Source: Aspidiotus rigidus
Taxonomy: Eukaryota > Arthropoda > Insecta > Hemiptera > Diaspididae
Direction: 5' to 3'
Length of the DNA: 64,000 bases
NCBI GenBank assembly: GCA_035079385.1
Contig: JAVHKY010000029.1
Coordinates: 9,176,001-9,240,000 of the forward strand
This document shows, piece after piece, positions 1-12,959 of this stretch (position 1 is its first letter; each line of letters starts with the position of its first letter). The translations under genes and the position numbers were made by a program. A model generated the notes under the pieces. That model was given only the letters and a program-made list of their open reading frames with translations. It was not told where the DNA came from and did not search any database.

Positions 1-300
1 TTGGACGAAGAAAATGATTCGAATGACCGGAAGCACCCAAGATCAGTTACCAACATAACAAGATTTTTTTAAATAAAATTGTTCTAAATTGCGACGGTCA
101 CTTAATTCATTTCATTCAAGGTCACGTCACTAAATAAACAGGACAGTCTGCTATTCACTTGGATGGAATATTAAAATGAGTGAGAATAAAATGAAAATGG
201 AAATAAAAAAAACGAGATAGGAAAAATATAGTTTATAAAGACCGTGGTAGTTATTAATATCACAGTTTTTCGGGATTTATTTAGGGCTTTCGAAACGTAC

Positions 301-2152
301 ACGTTAGAACTAGACGAATCACCACTAGTCAGGTTACTAGGACCCTTTTTTGGTTGGAAATCACATTCGGTAACTAGTTTTTTTTTTTTACAACTCGGAC
401 ACAACCATTCCGAACCATCTTGTTCCATTTTTCCGCCCATGGCTTGCGTAACACCAACACAGTTGCCGTGGAACCAGTTATCGCAAGCATCACAGCAAAT
501 CATAAACCTGGAAAACGACACTGGATGAAATAACCACACTTAAGACAGAACGAATAGGTTTTGAAAATGAATACTACGCTTTACCTATTATTGTGAGGTT
601 TGTTGCATATACACCATAATTTATTCGGATCATCTTTGTAATCCGCATCGTTTATATTAGGAAAGTCAGGTATTTCAGGTTCGGACCTAAACGGAGACAC
701 GACTACAGTGCTGATATTATCTTCGGCATATAACCTAATGAGTTTGAAATACTTACGTATCTAAATTTGACAGTTCGTCTGACCAGCCGATTATTATTTC
801 TTCGGCCTAGAAAGAAAAACCAATGGGTTTAGCATTTATGATTATTCTAGGTTTGAAATTATAAACTAAAAGGAAGAAACGACGCAAATAACGTATCCAC
901 AATGAGAATCATTAATAATAGATTTTTACCTGACTATCCTCGATCAATTCTTCTATTCCGTCTTCAGTACAATTGACCGTGTAACAATGATCAAACTGTG
1001 TCCAATCATCCGCGCCATCAACCAAATTTAGCTTATCTGTAACGAGAATATTTCAAGATAAAGGAACGAAAAAAGCAGAAGCACGAAAAAAGTTCATATT
1101 TCTATAGGATACTTTGAACGTGGTAACAGGAAGAAGAAGAATTGTGTAAAATTTTTCGTATACCGCTTACCAAGAACAGACGAGGCTTCATCGCCTAATA
1201 TTTGTTTCGCCTTCTCCGAAGACAAGGCAGTTTCAACTTGCTCCAACTGTTCTGGCGCCATTTCAGTGAAAGCATGAATCAATGAATCTGGTATACAACC
1301 TACTCAAATTGAGATTCGAATCAATATTCACTTCGAAAATTACACATAAACCAGGAAAGAAATTCGGAAAATACAATAAATCTTCACAAACAATCAAGTG
1401 AAATGGTACAAAAGATGAAGGAAATACTATAAAATCGAAAGACTGCAACAAGAATGAGGCTATTTTGTTGAACATACAATCTCGGACAAGTACATATCAA
1501 CCAGACTTTCGATTTCAACTGAAGATAAATAAAAACTTTCGATTGCATCGAAACTTTCACAAGGAACGAAACTGTGTCTAGAGCTTGTCATAGTGTGGGA
1601 CAAGTACTCAAAATAAATTCTAATTACAAAGAGTAGTCACCTTCAAGCGATGTTTGCATGTTAGACTGCGGCATCGCTATCTCCAATCCTTCGGCTAGTA
1701 AATCGAATAATTCGGACGATGACTGCGGCAAAGATGGATTTTCAACGGTTGAAGACACAACAGAATCCGAAGATATGTTTTCGCGGTTCGAATCTGGAGG
1801 TGGTAGCAGAAGGTAATCCTCAACCACGAGATCTTCCTCTGTAACGGATTTTTCATTCTCTTCACTCAATGCTACAGTCTGCGAGTCACGTTTATCACCC
1901 ATATTTTCCAATTTTCTCATAATGCTCACAGCAGCTTTGCACTGTTCGTTTGGTAATTTATTTCCTGTGGAAGGAATAAATTGAATTACGATCTCTAGTT
2001 CACATGATTGTTTTGAGATCATTCGATGACTTACTCAGAACATGTTCCAAAATGTTAGAATCAACAGTAACTGTACCATTTCGATTTACGATGATAACAA
2101 ATGTATCATTCTTATCTTCTTTTTTCTGTTCAATCAACTGCGAGCACGACAT
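301..2152 (-). CDS. PHD-finger protein of the PHF3/DIDO1 type, 5' part (3' end outside window)
   Basis: Chromatin or RNA polymerase II associated PHD protein, read from seven exons on the minus strand: 2152-2035, 1964-1641, 1287-1171, 1036-930, 806-757, 686-585 and 507 to about 301. All junctions are GT-AG and keep phase. The ATG at 2152 (MSCSQLIEQKK) is chosen as start, though the frame stays open upstream to 2263. The PHD finger lies at about residues 261-312 and is split by the last intron: it opens LWCICNKPHNNR and continues RFMICCDACDNWFHGNCVG and WLCPSCKKKK, giving the Cys4-His-Cys3 set. This spelling is typical of DIDO1, PHF3 and fly PPS, which carry TFIIS-like and SPOC domains further on. 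Those would lie left of base 1, so I cannot confirm them. The end of the last exon at about 301 (a GTACGT donor) is tentative. Confidence 0.7.
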
Positions 2153-5100
2153 GACTGCAAAATAATATCCGAGTACATTACTTGGAAACAGAACTACGGA
2201 AAATTTGTGAAAACAACTGCTCGGTATTTCCGAAGTGATGAGCTGTGCTCTGGAGACAATCACGAACGAGAAATAACGAAAGCTTTCTCCATATAAATTG
2301 AGAAGAAAATTGGGTAGATTCGCACTTTCTGCCGATTATCGGCTCGTCGCAAAGTACCATTGATTCAAACCAAATCTACCTCAGAAATACCAAGCAGCTC
2401 CAAGTGATAAGCTCATGACGATAACCCTATCAAGCTACATACACAACGTTTGTATTTCTGTTTACTCCATACTTATGGGAGAGATTGTTGCTGTATTTTG
2501 ACAATGAGAGTGCATTAGAAAATCGTGAAGGGGGATTAGGAAAAATTTGACGACGTTAATTCAAGAACTGTTGTGGAGCAAAAGTCCGAATTTCTTCTTG
2601 ATAAAGAACCGAGGAACAGATGATTTTTCGAAGCACGTTAAGAATGTTTTGTGGCACTCCGTCGATTCCAAAATTCCAAAGGAAAGAAAAGAAGGAAGGC
2701 ACACAAGGCTGGGCACAAGGCATTTTAAATTTCCAGGCTGCAAGCTTCATGACTGAACAGCTGAAGTGACATCACCGAAACGTCTTGTACTCAACTCAAG
2801 TCTGGAGCAAAGTTATGAGAAATCCCAGGTGAATAAAAGTTAAAAACGAACACAGTTTTGAAAATGAAAGTAGTAGTTTAAAAATTTTTAAACGATCATC
2901 GAGTTCTTCGATCGACTAATTTCCAATACAATTTCCAGTCTAAGTAGCCTAATTCAATTTTTTCAAACAGTCTGCGGAGGGAAGTACTGGTCTTTTCAGA
3001 AAAGTTGAATTAGAATCACATGAAATGAAATTTTATCACCCCATAGCTCTCTATAGGTACATCTTCCATTAGTCCTCGTCTATTAATTCATTGCTCTGAA
3101 TGTTTTCGGTTCCGGCTCTTCGATTTATTATTATTTTTTAGAGATACCTGCAGGTTCTAATATCTGATCTCATTTTCTTTCTCGGTTCCTTGGTCATCGG
3201 CTGCGTCCACGAGTCACCATTAAGAAGCACCTAGTCAGAAGAGCAGTCCATGTTTTGCCGGATGATAAAAACTGGCCTAGGGTATTGCACTTTTGCAGCA
3301 AACCAAAACTCTGAAAGACAGTCAATTTTCCATTTTCTTTTTTTTTTCTTTCTTTCTTTCTTTCTTTCTTTATCAAGAGTAGAGCCAAAGCCAAAACCCA
3401 TTAGTATTTGTATGAGCTCGTGGAACTTGGTCTCGAAAGAATTATGATCGTCAAACTCCTAAAGAAGGATAGCTTGAAAAAATTTGGGGTTCTGAAATAC
3501 AATGAAAAGGGGAGCGAAGAGGATTACTAGGAAGAATTTCGCTGAGGGGTAAATATGAATAATACAAGAGGAACTTTGACTTCCTCTCGTAAATGATGTG
3601 ATTATTGATCTTTATCGATTGTCGGGAGATACTTTCCTTGGAGAGGTTCTCTTTCGTACTCCTCTTAATTCTTTGAGTGCCTTTGTATCTGAAAAGTTTC
3701 TTTCATGAACATTCGTATATATACACCAATGATGGAAGAAGTCTTTTTCAATCATAGAAATTTACAATCGTTTCTACACTACGTTCAACTTTAAATTCGT
3801 TAGAGTGTTGGAAATCTATCTAGCGTTTGAATGTTGAAGATCGTTCTGATTCTATACCTACTTGTTTTTCATTCCACAAAATTGAATTCATACAATCTTC
3901 TCGATAGTTCTATCGTAATATTGCAACACGACATTGCTTTCTCAGTACTTACATGTAGATCTTTCTGCCTCTTCCGCAACAATTAATTGCTTTACCTGTA
4001 TTTTCTTTTTATAAATGTACACAGTCTGGTAAAACATATGCTGTGCGTATTATCTCTTAGACCGAACTACCTACATTAAGATGAAAAAACAAGTTAGTAC
4101 CTATCTAACAAAAAAGAAGTAATGTAACCTGCATTCATTCTAGAAAAAGTGAGGACAACGATGAGTTTGAGAAAATAAAGATCACGTGAAGACGTATCTT
4201 CCGTACAAAAGACATATATATCTGAAAAAGTTCAATTAGCAGACTACGGGTTTTGATATTGCTTAATGCGCTTATTGGAGCCTAAAGAAAGTCTTAGGTA
4301 CTCATTCATCCAGAACCAGAGAGTTTTCAGAATTATTTGTTAATAAACTCTTTGTTCTATTAGGTTGTATTTGTGTTTTGTAATGATAATCTTTCATCAA
4401 TTCCTCGTTGGTACTAGCAGTATCTCTCTGCAAGACGTCATGTCGAGCCAGTAATCTGCTAGGAACGTTACAATTAACGAAACTGAAAGTGAAAACAGGA
4501 TCGAGACAATTTTTCCATTTAAATATTTATTGGGTAATCTCAAAATAGCTGAATTGAGAATAAATTAGTGATTTAGGAGGAAATTTAAAGAACAAATTGG
4601 TAGAGCCTAAAATTTTCTGTGCAGTACCTCCTCTAACCTCTTGATTTAAGTGAGAAAACCTTCCACCCATCATTCGCAGTTTGCACTTTGCACCGCTACG
4701 CCCAATCCCTATTCTATATTCATCATGGGATCAATCAATTGTTCCGCTTTTGTTGTACGCAATACTAGCGCTCCCAATCACCGGCAAAGAAGTTGTTGCA
4801 TTTGCTCAAATTGGACGATCACAAATCTAGTTTTTCTTACTCTTCTTCATTCTTTCTCCTGATTCATTGGGCGTTTACTTCAAATTCTTGCTGGTGTCTT
4901 CAAATGTTTACCTTCTTCGACACAAGAATTCTGTTCTCATTATTATCAAAGTAATTTGAAAATTCTCTTCAAATTGACGCGGAAAAGTTCACCATAATAC
5001 TCACTTGTGATGCAGTATTTTGTAAGAGAAGATTTCATCACTCCAAGCTGTTTCCAACTTCTTCATTATACGTTTTAAGTGCTTTACTGCCCGGTTTGAT

Positions 5101-5154
5101 AACGTTTTCAAACGCTTAAAGTTTTTTCATTATTAGTCACTAAAATTAATACGT
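2153..5154. other. Intergenic interval with no recognised gene
   Basis: Three kilobases between the PHD gene and the pasiflora-like gene. Short open frames at 2547-2756 and 3194-3447 lie on both strands, overlap each other and show no recognisable protein. A TTTC microsatellite sits at about 3347-3371. The segment just above 2152 should contain the 5' UTR and promoter of the PHD gene, but I see no convincing core promoter motif. Confidence 0.5.
3347..3371. repeat. TTTC microsatellite
   Basis: About six tandem TTTC units after an oligo(T) run. A simple repeat with no coding value; the short frames that cross it are artefacts of the repeat. Confidence 0.85.
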
Positions 5155-6446
5155 ATGAATTACGGACGAAGAACCCCTAGTGTTGGTACACCATCAGTCT
5201 ATTCTCATGTCACTTCACGATCGACAGCCAATCTTCGAACTTCGCGTTCCTTAAAGTCGCTGAAAATACCATGGTATCGACGCCCAATTTTGCAAGATGC
5301 TTACTTTCTGGATATTCAAAGAGGCTCTCTTATCGTAGCATGTTACTCATTCGTAAGTAGACTCGATAGAATTGGCTTGTAGAGAAAACATGATGCTGTG
5401 TTCACAACCTCGGAAAATAATGTCGAAATTTTGTTTCAGTTTCTAAGTTTGTTCACCATCGGAACATCTATATTTGATATGTATTGTCTGTGGATGGCGA
5501 GTCCAGGTTCGATACATTATGGATATTATATTATCAGTTATCAGTTTGTCTACGTTGGTAGTGCCTGGGGTAAGACAAAGAACCAGAAATAATATGCAGT
5601 TGGGTACGAACAAAATCTAATAAGTGCTACGTCGCATGCTGTTTTCAGTGAGAAATTTACTAATTTTAATTGCCCTGTTTTCATTCGTCGTGGGAGTTGT
5701 CATCTTCGTTACGAGTACGATATTGATAAATGCACTTCGAAAGGTATGGTAGTCAATAAATGTACATTCATCATGACCAGAAAAAATTGAACTTGCCTTC
5801 TACAATGCGAAACTGTCATTTCTTTGCTTCAGGAATACGAAAAAAGGATAGTGCCATGGCTGTACACATTTGCAGCTTTTACCGTATTTCGTTTCGTTGG
5901 GTGGGTTTTCGTATCGATCGTTAACGACCCTATCTTCTTCTACAATTATACCATGATACTTTTATGGGGCTTTTTCATCGTACTGAATGTCTACGGATGG
6001 ATTCTAGTTTACTCTCTGTATCTGGAGTTGTCGGATTTATCCAAATTGGAAGACTTGGCTCATTTGAGGGTAAGATATTAAAGTGGAGAATGACGTGTGT
6101 GATATTCTATTGCAAAATAACGTGACCATGATGTATTTCAGTTTCCGTTTCATATTAGAAAAATTCAAGAAATTCAATCTACAGATGATATTGAAAGAGT
6201 TTCTATCTCTTCTACTCATATATAATTCGTCAAAAACAAATTGATTTCTTTGTCTTTCTTTTATCGTGTTCATTGTTGATTTGTTGTTAGTTATTCTTAT
6301 TATTTTTACGAGCACTGCTGGTATTGATGGTTTTTTCTTTTCAGATGGGCACAATGCAGTCTTTGAATGCTTCCACCACTCATTCGCTTGCTGGATCTCG
6401 ACCAACAACTCCTCACAGCACAATATCCACTGCACCCGCATTTTGA
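5155..6446 (+). CDS. Pasiflora-like multi-pass membrane protein
   Basis: Five exons (5155-5352, 5440-5569, 5649-5743, 5833-6069, 6345-6446) join in phase to 253 residues, from ATG at 5155 to TGA ending 6446. The N terminus is a Ser/Thr-rich cytosolic tail followed by RRPILQDAYFLDIQRGS just before the first hydrophobic segment. Four to five hydrophobic segments follow: about 52-75, 85-105, 111-135, 150-172 and 180-205. The C terminus is a short Ser/Thr/Pro tail. Residues KLEDLAHLR close the last membrane-proximal part. The layout and the DAYF-DIQRGS opening match the arthropod pasiflora proteins, tetraspan components of septate junctions that resemble LAPTM proteins. That assignment is from memory of the family and is moderate. 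No signal peptide is seen. The gene stands alone; its nearest neighbour downstream is on the opposite strand. Confidence 0.65.
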
Positions 6447-7342
6447 TGTTTGCACCGGTACTTGTGTTCTGTTATTTTTTGTATTATTTTTGTACTGCAC
6501 GGTATTATTTCGAATTAATAATTTTCCTCATTTTTACCGTAGAGGTTCATTTTTCAAGTATCGACAACGTGTTCCGTCCATTTACGTTCTAGTTTTGTTT
6601 TGTTAAGCGCTTTCATTAATTTTCTTCCTCTTATGTTCACCTCATCGAAAGGACTGAACGTGTATTTATCGAATTTTTCGAGATTATTTATGGTACTCTT
6701 GTCACGTGTGTTGTATATCTTGAGAGAGCAAGAATTCACTGATCTATTCCAATTTTCAGTATTTTCTTCTGTATTCCTCGATACCGTAATCTCATGGATA
6801 TTTTATACTTTTTGTATATACATACCTAATTTTTTTTTCTTTCTTTCGTAAGTTAATAGTTACTCATTATTTAATGTGAACGTTCGAACAATACATTTTT
6901 TTTCTATTTTTTGAAGTACCAAGCATTATTTAGATAAATCTGCTTTCTGGAAAATTGTTTTCGAAAAGTTTGATCGTGGTTGGGTAAATTGGATGCAGAA
7001 TCCATATGTCATCAGAATTTGAGTGTATTTTTTTCAGAAATGAGGTTAACGATGACATCAGAAGAATATTATTAAAATTGAAGAGGAAGTCGGGTAGTTC
7101 CCTTGTTTACCAGTGTCTTTCGGAAAAATTTAGAGAATCTAACCTGAAGAGGGGAAACCTGTACTTCGAAGTACCTCCCTGGCCGTCGAATGACGGGGAA
7201 CGGAGCGTGAAATACAACGGAAATGTGACTGCAGAATAATAATACTGAAAAAAATTGTGAAAATAATTTTTCAAGATATTACATTTCGAAAAGATGATCA
7301 ATTAAAATTTAATATAATTTTTTGGAGAATATTATTCGAGGA
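6447..7342. other. Intergenic, 3' UTRs of two convergent genes
   Basis: AT-rich spacer between the stop of the pasiflora-like gene (6446) and the stop of the orphan secreted gene (7343, minus). It probably holds both 3' UTRs. An open frame at 7006-7239 (+) has some coding-like composition but no recognisable domain and no supporting splice context. Confidence 0.5.
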
Positions 7343-10300
7343 TTAATCGTACGTCTTACGTTTATTTTGTGATCCGCTCGACTCCGTTGAAGGACTTGGC
7401 GTTTCATGTATAATTACGAAGTTATCACCTTCGCCAATTTTTTGTAAGTAAAATTCTCTAGGGTTTCCCTTACAATGCACCAAATTTGCATAATGCCATT
7501 GATCACTATTGTGGAACTGCATTCTGTATAAGGCACATTTAGAGTAAGGATTTTGCTCTTCGGGATCTATATCCTGCTTAAAATCTTGAGTAGCGGTAAA
7601 ATGTAGCGTATCATCGCACTCGAAATAGTGTCCATAGTTATTGTGATCTTTGACTGGATTCGAATCTGTGGACAGAACCAATTAATCGAAACGCGATCAC
7701 GCCTAGAAAAGTTCTTGAAAAATGGTTTTTCAATTTTTGTCGAACAGAAATTTAGCCTTTACCAGGATGGTATTAAAGTCAGCGTTAAAAGTTCGTACTT
7801 TCAAGATAGATAATACTTTCGGACTTTTTGTTCTGAAAGCTTTCTCCTTCGTAACCCGAAAATTAGCAGGAAATGAGAAGATAATTCAGCTAATCCAATT
7901 ACATAAGAATATTGTACGTACTATAATGTTCGACTTTTTTAACTTCTCTCCAGGGGATCTGAGCGATGGTGCTCGAAATGAGACCACAAGAAAATAATGT
8001 CAGGATAATTGTACTTGGTGAATTCATCATTCCCATATTTTTATTTCCTAAAAAGCAATAATTTTTTCTAAAAATATTTTAAGTCTAATCATTAGTACCT
8101 GAGAGTTTCTAAAGAATGGAATTATCCGATACGATGTTCAAACTTTTAATTTCGAAAGAAACGATCTGTGACTACAATCGACGAAGCGTTGGGTACTTGA
8201 ATACAAATAAATACAGATTTTTTATTTACTTTAGTATAATAGGTACCCAGCTGTCGGTGAGAGTGCGGAATAAACGAATCCAGACGTAGGTATTTACTGA
8301 AATATTAGGGTGGATTTTCAAGGTAGATATTTTTTTGATTTTTTAATTACAATTTTTTAGTAGTTTTGGGTTCTAAACACAATAGTCTTTAATCTTATGG
8401 ATATGAAAATAATAAGTACCTAAATAAAATAATACCGTAAAGTTTCAAGAAAATTAAAAAAATAAAGGAAGGAAAAAGTTAAGAAGTGTAAGGAAAAATG
8501 TACCATACGCACATAAACAGTTACGAGCCATACAATAAATAAATGAAGTAATTTAAAAACAAGAACCTGTACCGTTGAATGCAAAAAAGAAGGGTATACG
8601 TATTGTTTCAGGGGAAGAACACGAATTTTGTTTCAACTCTGAAGCAAATTGGAAGTTAGAAGAAAAGTTTGCTGCAAACTTCTTTGTTCATTGTAATGAC
8701 GAAGTATGGTAATAATCTATCATGACTTTAATACTTAATATAAGTTACCTACCTACGTAAAAATTAAATACTAGTGTAAAAGTCATCTGACAAAATTATC
8801 TTGCTTTCCTCTGGCCACGAGACAAGGAATTGATTACGCTTTAAACCTTGTGATATGTATAACGAATACATCTTGCTGGATGTCGTCGGAGCTTTACATT
8901 CAATCGCCCAGTCAGGAAATGTGGCATCCCAAGATTGAAAGGAAAATTTTCGTATTCCTCGCCTTCTAGTTACATTTACTCGTACACATTGTGGTTCCAC
9001 TCCGTCGATGTACGGCGAGAATTTAACGACTATTTTCCGATAGTTCTTCGAGTTCATAACCAGCGAACATAATCGAATTCTTTGAACCGTGGTAAGTCCA
9101 CATATGTCAGGATTTCGAGCCTCCAGTACTGCATACAACATGGGAAATAATGGATAATCATTAATATCCGCGAATTAGAGTACCGGTACCGAGGAACCTA
9201 GATACGGCTCATAAGGTGAGTCAAGTTGATTTGAGGAACGCGCAATGACCCCCTGTAAACCATCTATATCTCTTATTCTGAAGCACCGGGGAAAGATTAC
9301 TCATGCTTAACTCATTAAAAGCTAGATTTGATTCCCTTAAATCCCATTTGAAAACCTTGTTTTTCCCCTGAAGCGCTTGTCAGAGAGAGTTGAAAGACAT
9401 TGTTTTACAAAAAATGTGAATCGTTGATGTTTATATGAAGTGATATAAGTACCATTTCTTCAGATTTTTCTAAAACTTCAAAACTATCTATCATTTTTTT
9501 CAGTTGTCGCCAAGAATACCGGTCTTTCCTCCGGCGCGGCGGTCAAACTACCGGGATGAAGAACAATCGTTACTACCGGTTGTACCCCCAGAGGTGACCC
9601 ATCACCAATGTTGAACGAGGAACGTAGGAAACCTGTTCTATAAAACATGATAGGTATGACCCGTATTAGAATAGTTCCTTCAAGTAACTAGACATGCATT
9701 GCTTCATACACCATAGATTCCCTCTTTGCCTCGATTAACAAGGTTAATGAAGGCAATTCCGAGTAGCTCACCAGGTAGGCTGCGAGTTTTTTTCTATTGT
9801 AAAAGAGCAACCTTCAGATCTCAGGAGCAGGCAACCATTCAGCCATCGAGTAATCGATTTTGAAGTAATTTAGAGAAATATAGTCTTCTTTTAGAATAAG
9901 AAGAAAATAATTTCTCGGGTTGTTTCTTTGCCAGTTGAACACTCATTGCCCGTGAAGCGATTCCTTAATTGGTTCAGTCTTGAGACCATTAGGAGTTTAA
10001 CTGCATAAGGAGTATGGAAAATAAATGAGAGGAAAAATATTAGCCATTACAAGACCAATTTCATTGTCCACAGGCTTGGCTAAATACTCGTACACTAACT
10101 TGATTTCATTGGCTGGCTTCCTGAAACGACTAGCTAATTTTGACAATAAATCCTCTGGCTAAGGGCTAATACCTAACAGCTTCGCCTTAGTTAAGCAGTC
10201 CCGGGAATAGGTATAAATAAAATTTTAAATGAAATGAAGATTGCATAAACCAACTCAACGACCCCCCCCCCAAAAAAAAAAAAAAAAAAAAAAAGGATGA

Positions 10301-11696
10301 AACTGATATCGGTTGCAGTTCCCCCCAAAATGAATCAGATTTCATCTAAGAAAATGTAAATAGGTATAAATTACAACCTACCAAGTTTTAGCAGAAAGTC
10401 TGTACTGTACAATTCTTTCCGGTGACTGTCATAATAACTTTCATCAGATCGCCACTTCCCTACGTGGACGGGTTCTTCAGCTACAGCCACTAACTTCAAT
10501 TGTTTCATTTCGTCGTAAGTGAAGACAAAACGACCCCTTCTGCGGGGACCAGAATCTCTTCCACCAACATTTAGATCGTATTCGCGCGAAATAAAATAAT
10601 CCACGATGCTTCTCGTGTTACGATTCCAGGCCAAACATAAGAACACATACTCGTGAACGACGCCCGCTTGAACAGAAATTTCCACAAACGTGTAGGGGTT
10701 CAAGATTTTTGACGTGGCTAAATTTTCAAGCCAACTAGGCCCGCGTTCGGAAATCCACTTTATAGAGTGGTTCATTTCAACATACTCGTAAATCTTTTTT
10801 TCTCGTGGGTTGATAGGCTGTACTGCTTGGTCATCGAAGAAATAACCATTCTTGAGAATTACCTCGCAGATATCTTCCTTGATTTCAACTTTCTCTTCGA
10901 CAGGATATTGAAGAGAGGGATCTATAAGACGATTAGGTATCAGGTAGAGGTGAAGCAAATGAGTGATAGAACCGTTAGTGGACAAATTTCCGACACCGTT
11001 TCGCTGACGGCCATTTCGCCGAAAACCTATTTAGCCGATGTGTCATTTCTTCGACACCCATTTTTCCAACACTTTTTCGCCAACAACCTTTTTTTCGACA
11101 CTTTTCCTGTCGACTGAAAAAATATTGCTGACTTATCTGCTTTGCCGATAGCAATAAATTCCGACAAAAGTTTCCAACAGAAATCCTATAAAAGAAAAAA
11201 TTTCCGATATTTTCATAAGATTCTATTCATATAGATAGGTATCAACATTAGTCGACGTAATGCACAGGACCTATAGTACCTACATCATGCCGTCTTTATA
11301 GTCATGGTCTTTTGCTGTGAATTTCTTGGATTCTATATTCCTGGGCAAGAACCTACTTACGTCGAGGCGAAGCTCCGACTTTCCGCTCAGGACTCGCGAC
11401 AGCCATGGAATCATTTGTTTCGGTATCCCCTAACACTTATCACCTATAGGTAGGTATATTTCTGCTTGTTCGAGCTGCAGTTCTCGAAAGGCTAAATAAG
11501 TTGTCGGCGAATCGGCGTCGGCAATTTGTCTCGTATAATCGATAGAATTATAATCCGACTTACTAGAGCGTTTCAATTCCAAATATAACTCTTCTGAATC
11601 AACCAGTGGTGTCACTGCGATGAAATCGTTCTTCTTCCTGGGCCAATTATTCATAAAAAGGATACCAAGACCAAATAGGCTCAAAGCAATTTTCAT
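7343..11696 (-). CDS. Orphan secreted protein, four exons
   Basis: I do not recognise this gene. Four exons on the minus strand join in phase: 11696-11444, 10921-10382, 9128-8772 and 7665-7343, giving about 490 residues. The ATG at 11696 starts a short signal peptide (MKIALSLFGLGILF). No transmembrane segment or known domain is apparent in the rest. The protein is hydrophilic with scattered Cys (for example ICEV, VFLCLAW, PDICG, LCSLV, QCVRV, IECKAP, FECDD, SKCAL, VHCKG), which fits a disulphide-bonded extracellular protein. The tail is Ser/Thr/Lys-rich (SSGSQNKRKTYD). Each junction has GT and AG with matching phase (1,1,1). For exon 2, the acceptor at 10921 is preferred because it has a good pyrimidine tract; an alternative in-phase acceptor at 11026 lies inside a repeat. 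The function is unknown; a lineage-specific secreted protein is an inference. Confidence 0.6.
10258..10296. repeat. Oligo(C)-oligo(A) tract
   Basis: A run of about ten C followed by about 24 A, in the intron between exons 2 and 3 of the orphan secreted gene. The same C-then-A arrangement recurs at 13478-13509 (inside a hAT MITE) and 26391-26412. Confidence 0.8.
10995..11165. repeat. Degenerate short tandem repeat rich in TTCGCCGACA-type words
   Basis: Successive 12-16 base words such as TTTCGCCGAAAACC, TTAGCCGATGTG, TTCTTCGACACCCA, TTTTTCGCCAACAACC and TTTCGACACTTTTCC fill this part of intron 1 of the orphan secreted gene. The unit is loose but the alternation of T-rich and CGACA/CGCCAA parts is regular. 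Confidence 0.6.
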
Positions 11697-12950
11697 TTTT
11701 TGGACAGCGAAAGCCAAAAATACGAATCGATATCCTGTTCGCGTTCACGTGAGCTCCTGAAAGTGAGGAAGGTGGATAATCTATTTGTATTATGTTTTCA
11801 AGAGTATTCTGATGATTCAGACATTGAGAAACATCTAATCAAAGCAGTTAGGTATCGAATAATTTACGCCGTTAATGATTCCACCATTTTGTTGATAGAG
11901 ATGATTGATGAATCTAATGATAAGAAACAACTCATACAGTCTATCCTTTTAGAAACCCGTGTAGGTATCTACTAGCTAAAAAAGAATTAGGTCGATAAGT
12001 AGGCCTACTTATATCTACATAATTATTTCTGAAGAATCGCTACATATATACCTATGAAGACCATAAAATAACTAGCCAATCAGGTGTAAATATTGTGTAT
12101 AATAAATGAGAGTATATTTTGTATTCGTTTCTAACTCTACTCGTTCGGCGAGAAATAATTTTACGATCCATATGAATTCGAATATGACTCGTCTATCCTT
12201 ACCGATATATTGGAACAACAACAGTAGGGACGGCACATCTAAACTTATTAGCAGTTTAGCTGACTACAATCTTGAAGTTCATCACAACGACGTGTGGAGG
12301 ATTCTAGGAACTACCTAGGTCTTAAAAAAAAGAGATGCACCGTGCAAGTTGGGTTTATCACGCACTTCATGCTTGAAAAACTGGCCACTTTTAGTTCTTC
12401 CTTCGAGTGTAGTTCGGTTTATCGGCAAAGTGTTCAATTCTGCGACAGTATATTTTCCTTCTTCTCGACGTGTAGTAGTACAAATAACTGAATTAACAGT
12501 GTACACGTGTATTATCAGAGTGCTAAGTAGATGCTAAGTGAATTTGTGCACGGCAGTGATGAGTAATCACTGAGTGCTTCCCTTAAGATAATGACTAGAA
12601 TTTAATTAATGGTCTGATAAGAGTCTATTAGGTCGCTATGAATTCAATGTAAAGTAAAAGTATTAGTTAGGTACGTTATAAGTTTTTAGAATCAGTGCAC
12701 AGTTGAGAAATGGTTGGTCTAAACTGGTTGAGCGTATAGTACGCAGTGGTTTATTTGGGATCTTCTACAGGGGCCAAGAAGAGGTTGACCAGATGAAGCG
12801 CAGAAGCGCACCTGTAGATAAAGTTTGAGCCCTAAGTTTGAGAGGGGACGAGTCTTCACTCTTCATTCATTCATTTATTTTTATTAAATTTAGTTTCTTT
12901 CTTTCTTCATTTCTTTTTTCACATGATTGTTACTGTTAGGACTTGATACA
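11697..12950. other. Intergenic, nothing recognised
   Basis: Upstream flank of the orphan secreted gene. Open frames at 11700-11975 and 12106-12318 (+) have no recognisable domain and no convincing splice partners. The part near 12720-12870 has the look of old transposon sequence but I cannot name it. Confidence 0.4.
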
Positions 12951-12959
12951 ATTTTGTTC

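Noticed and set aside
7006..7239. 77-residue plus-strand frame
   Set aside because: No recognisable domain, no splice partner, and it lies where the 3' UTR of the opposite-strand orphan gene is expected.
11004..11026. Acceptor sites for exon 2 of the orphan gene inside the repeat array
   Set aside because: The acceptor giving start 11003 is out of phase. The one giving 11026 is in phase but lacks a pyrimidine tract and would translate the repeat. The acceptor at 10921 is in phase with a good tract.
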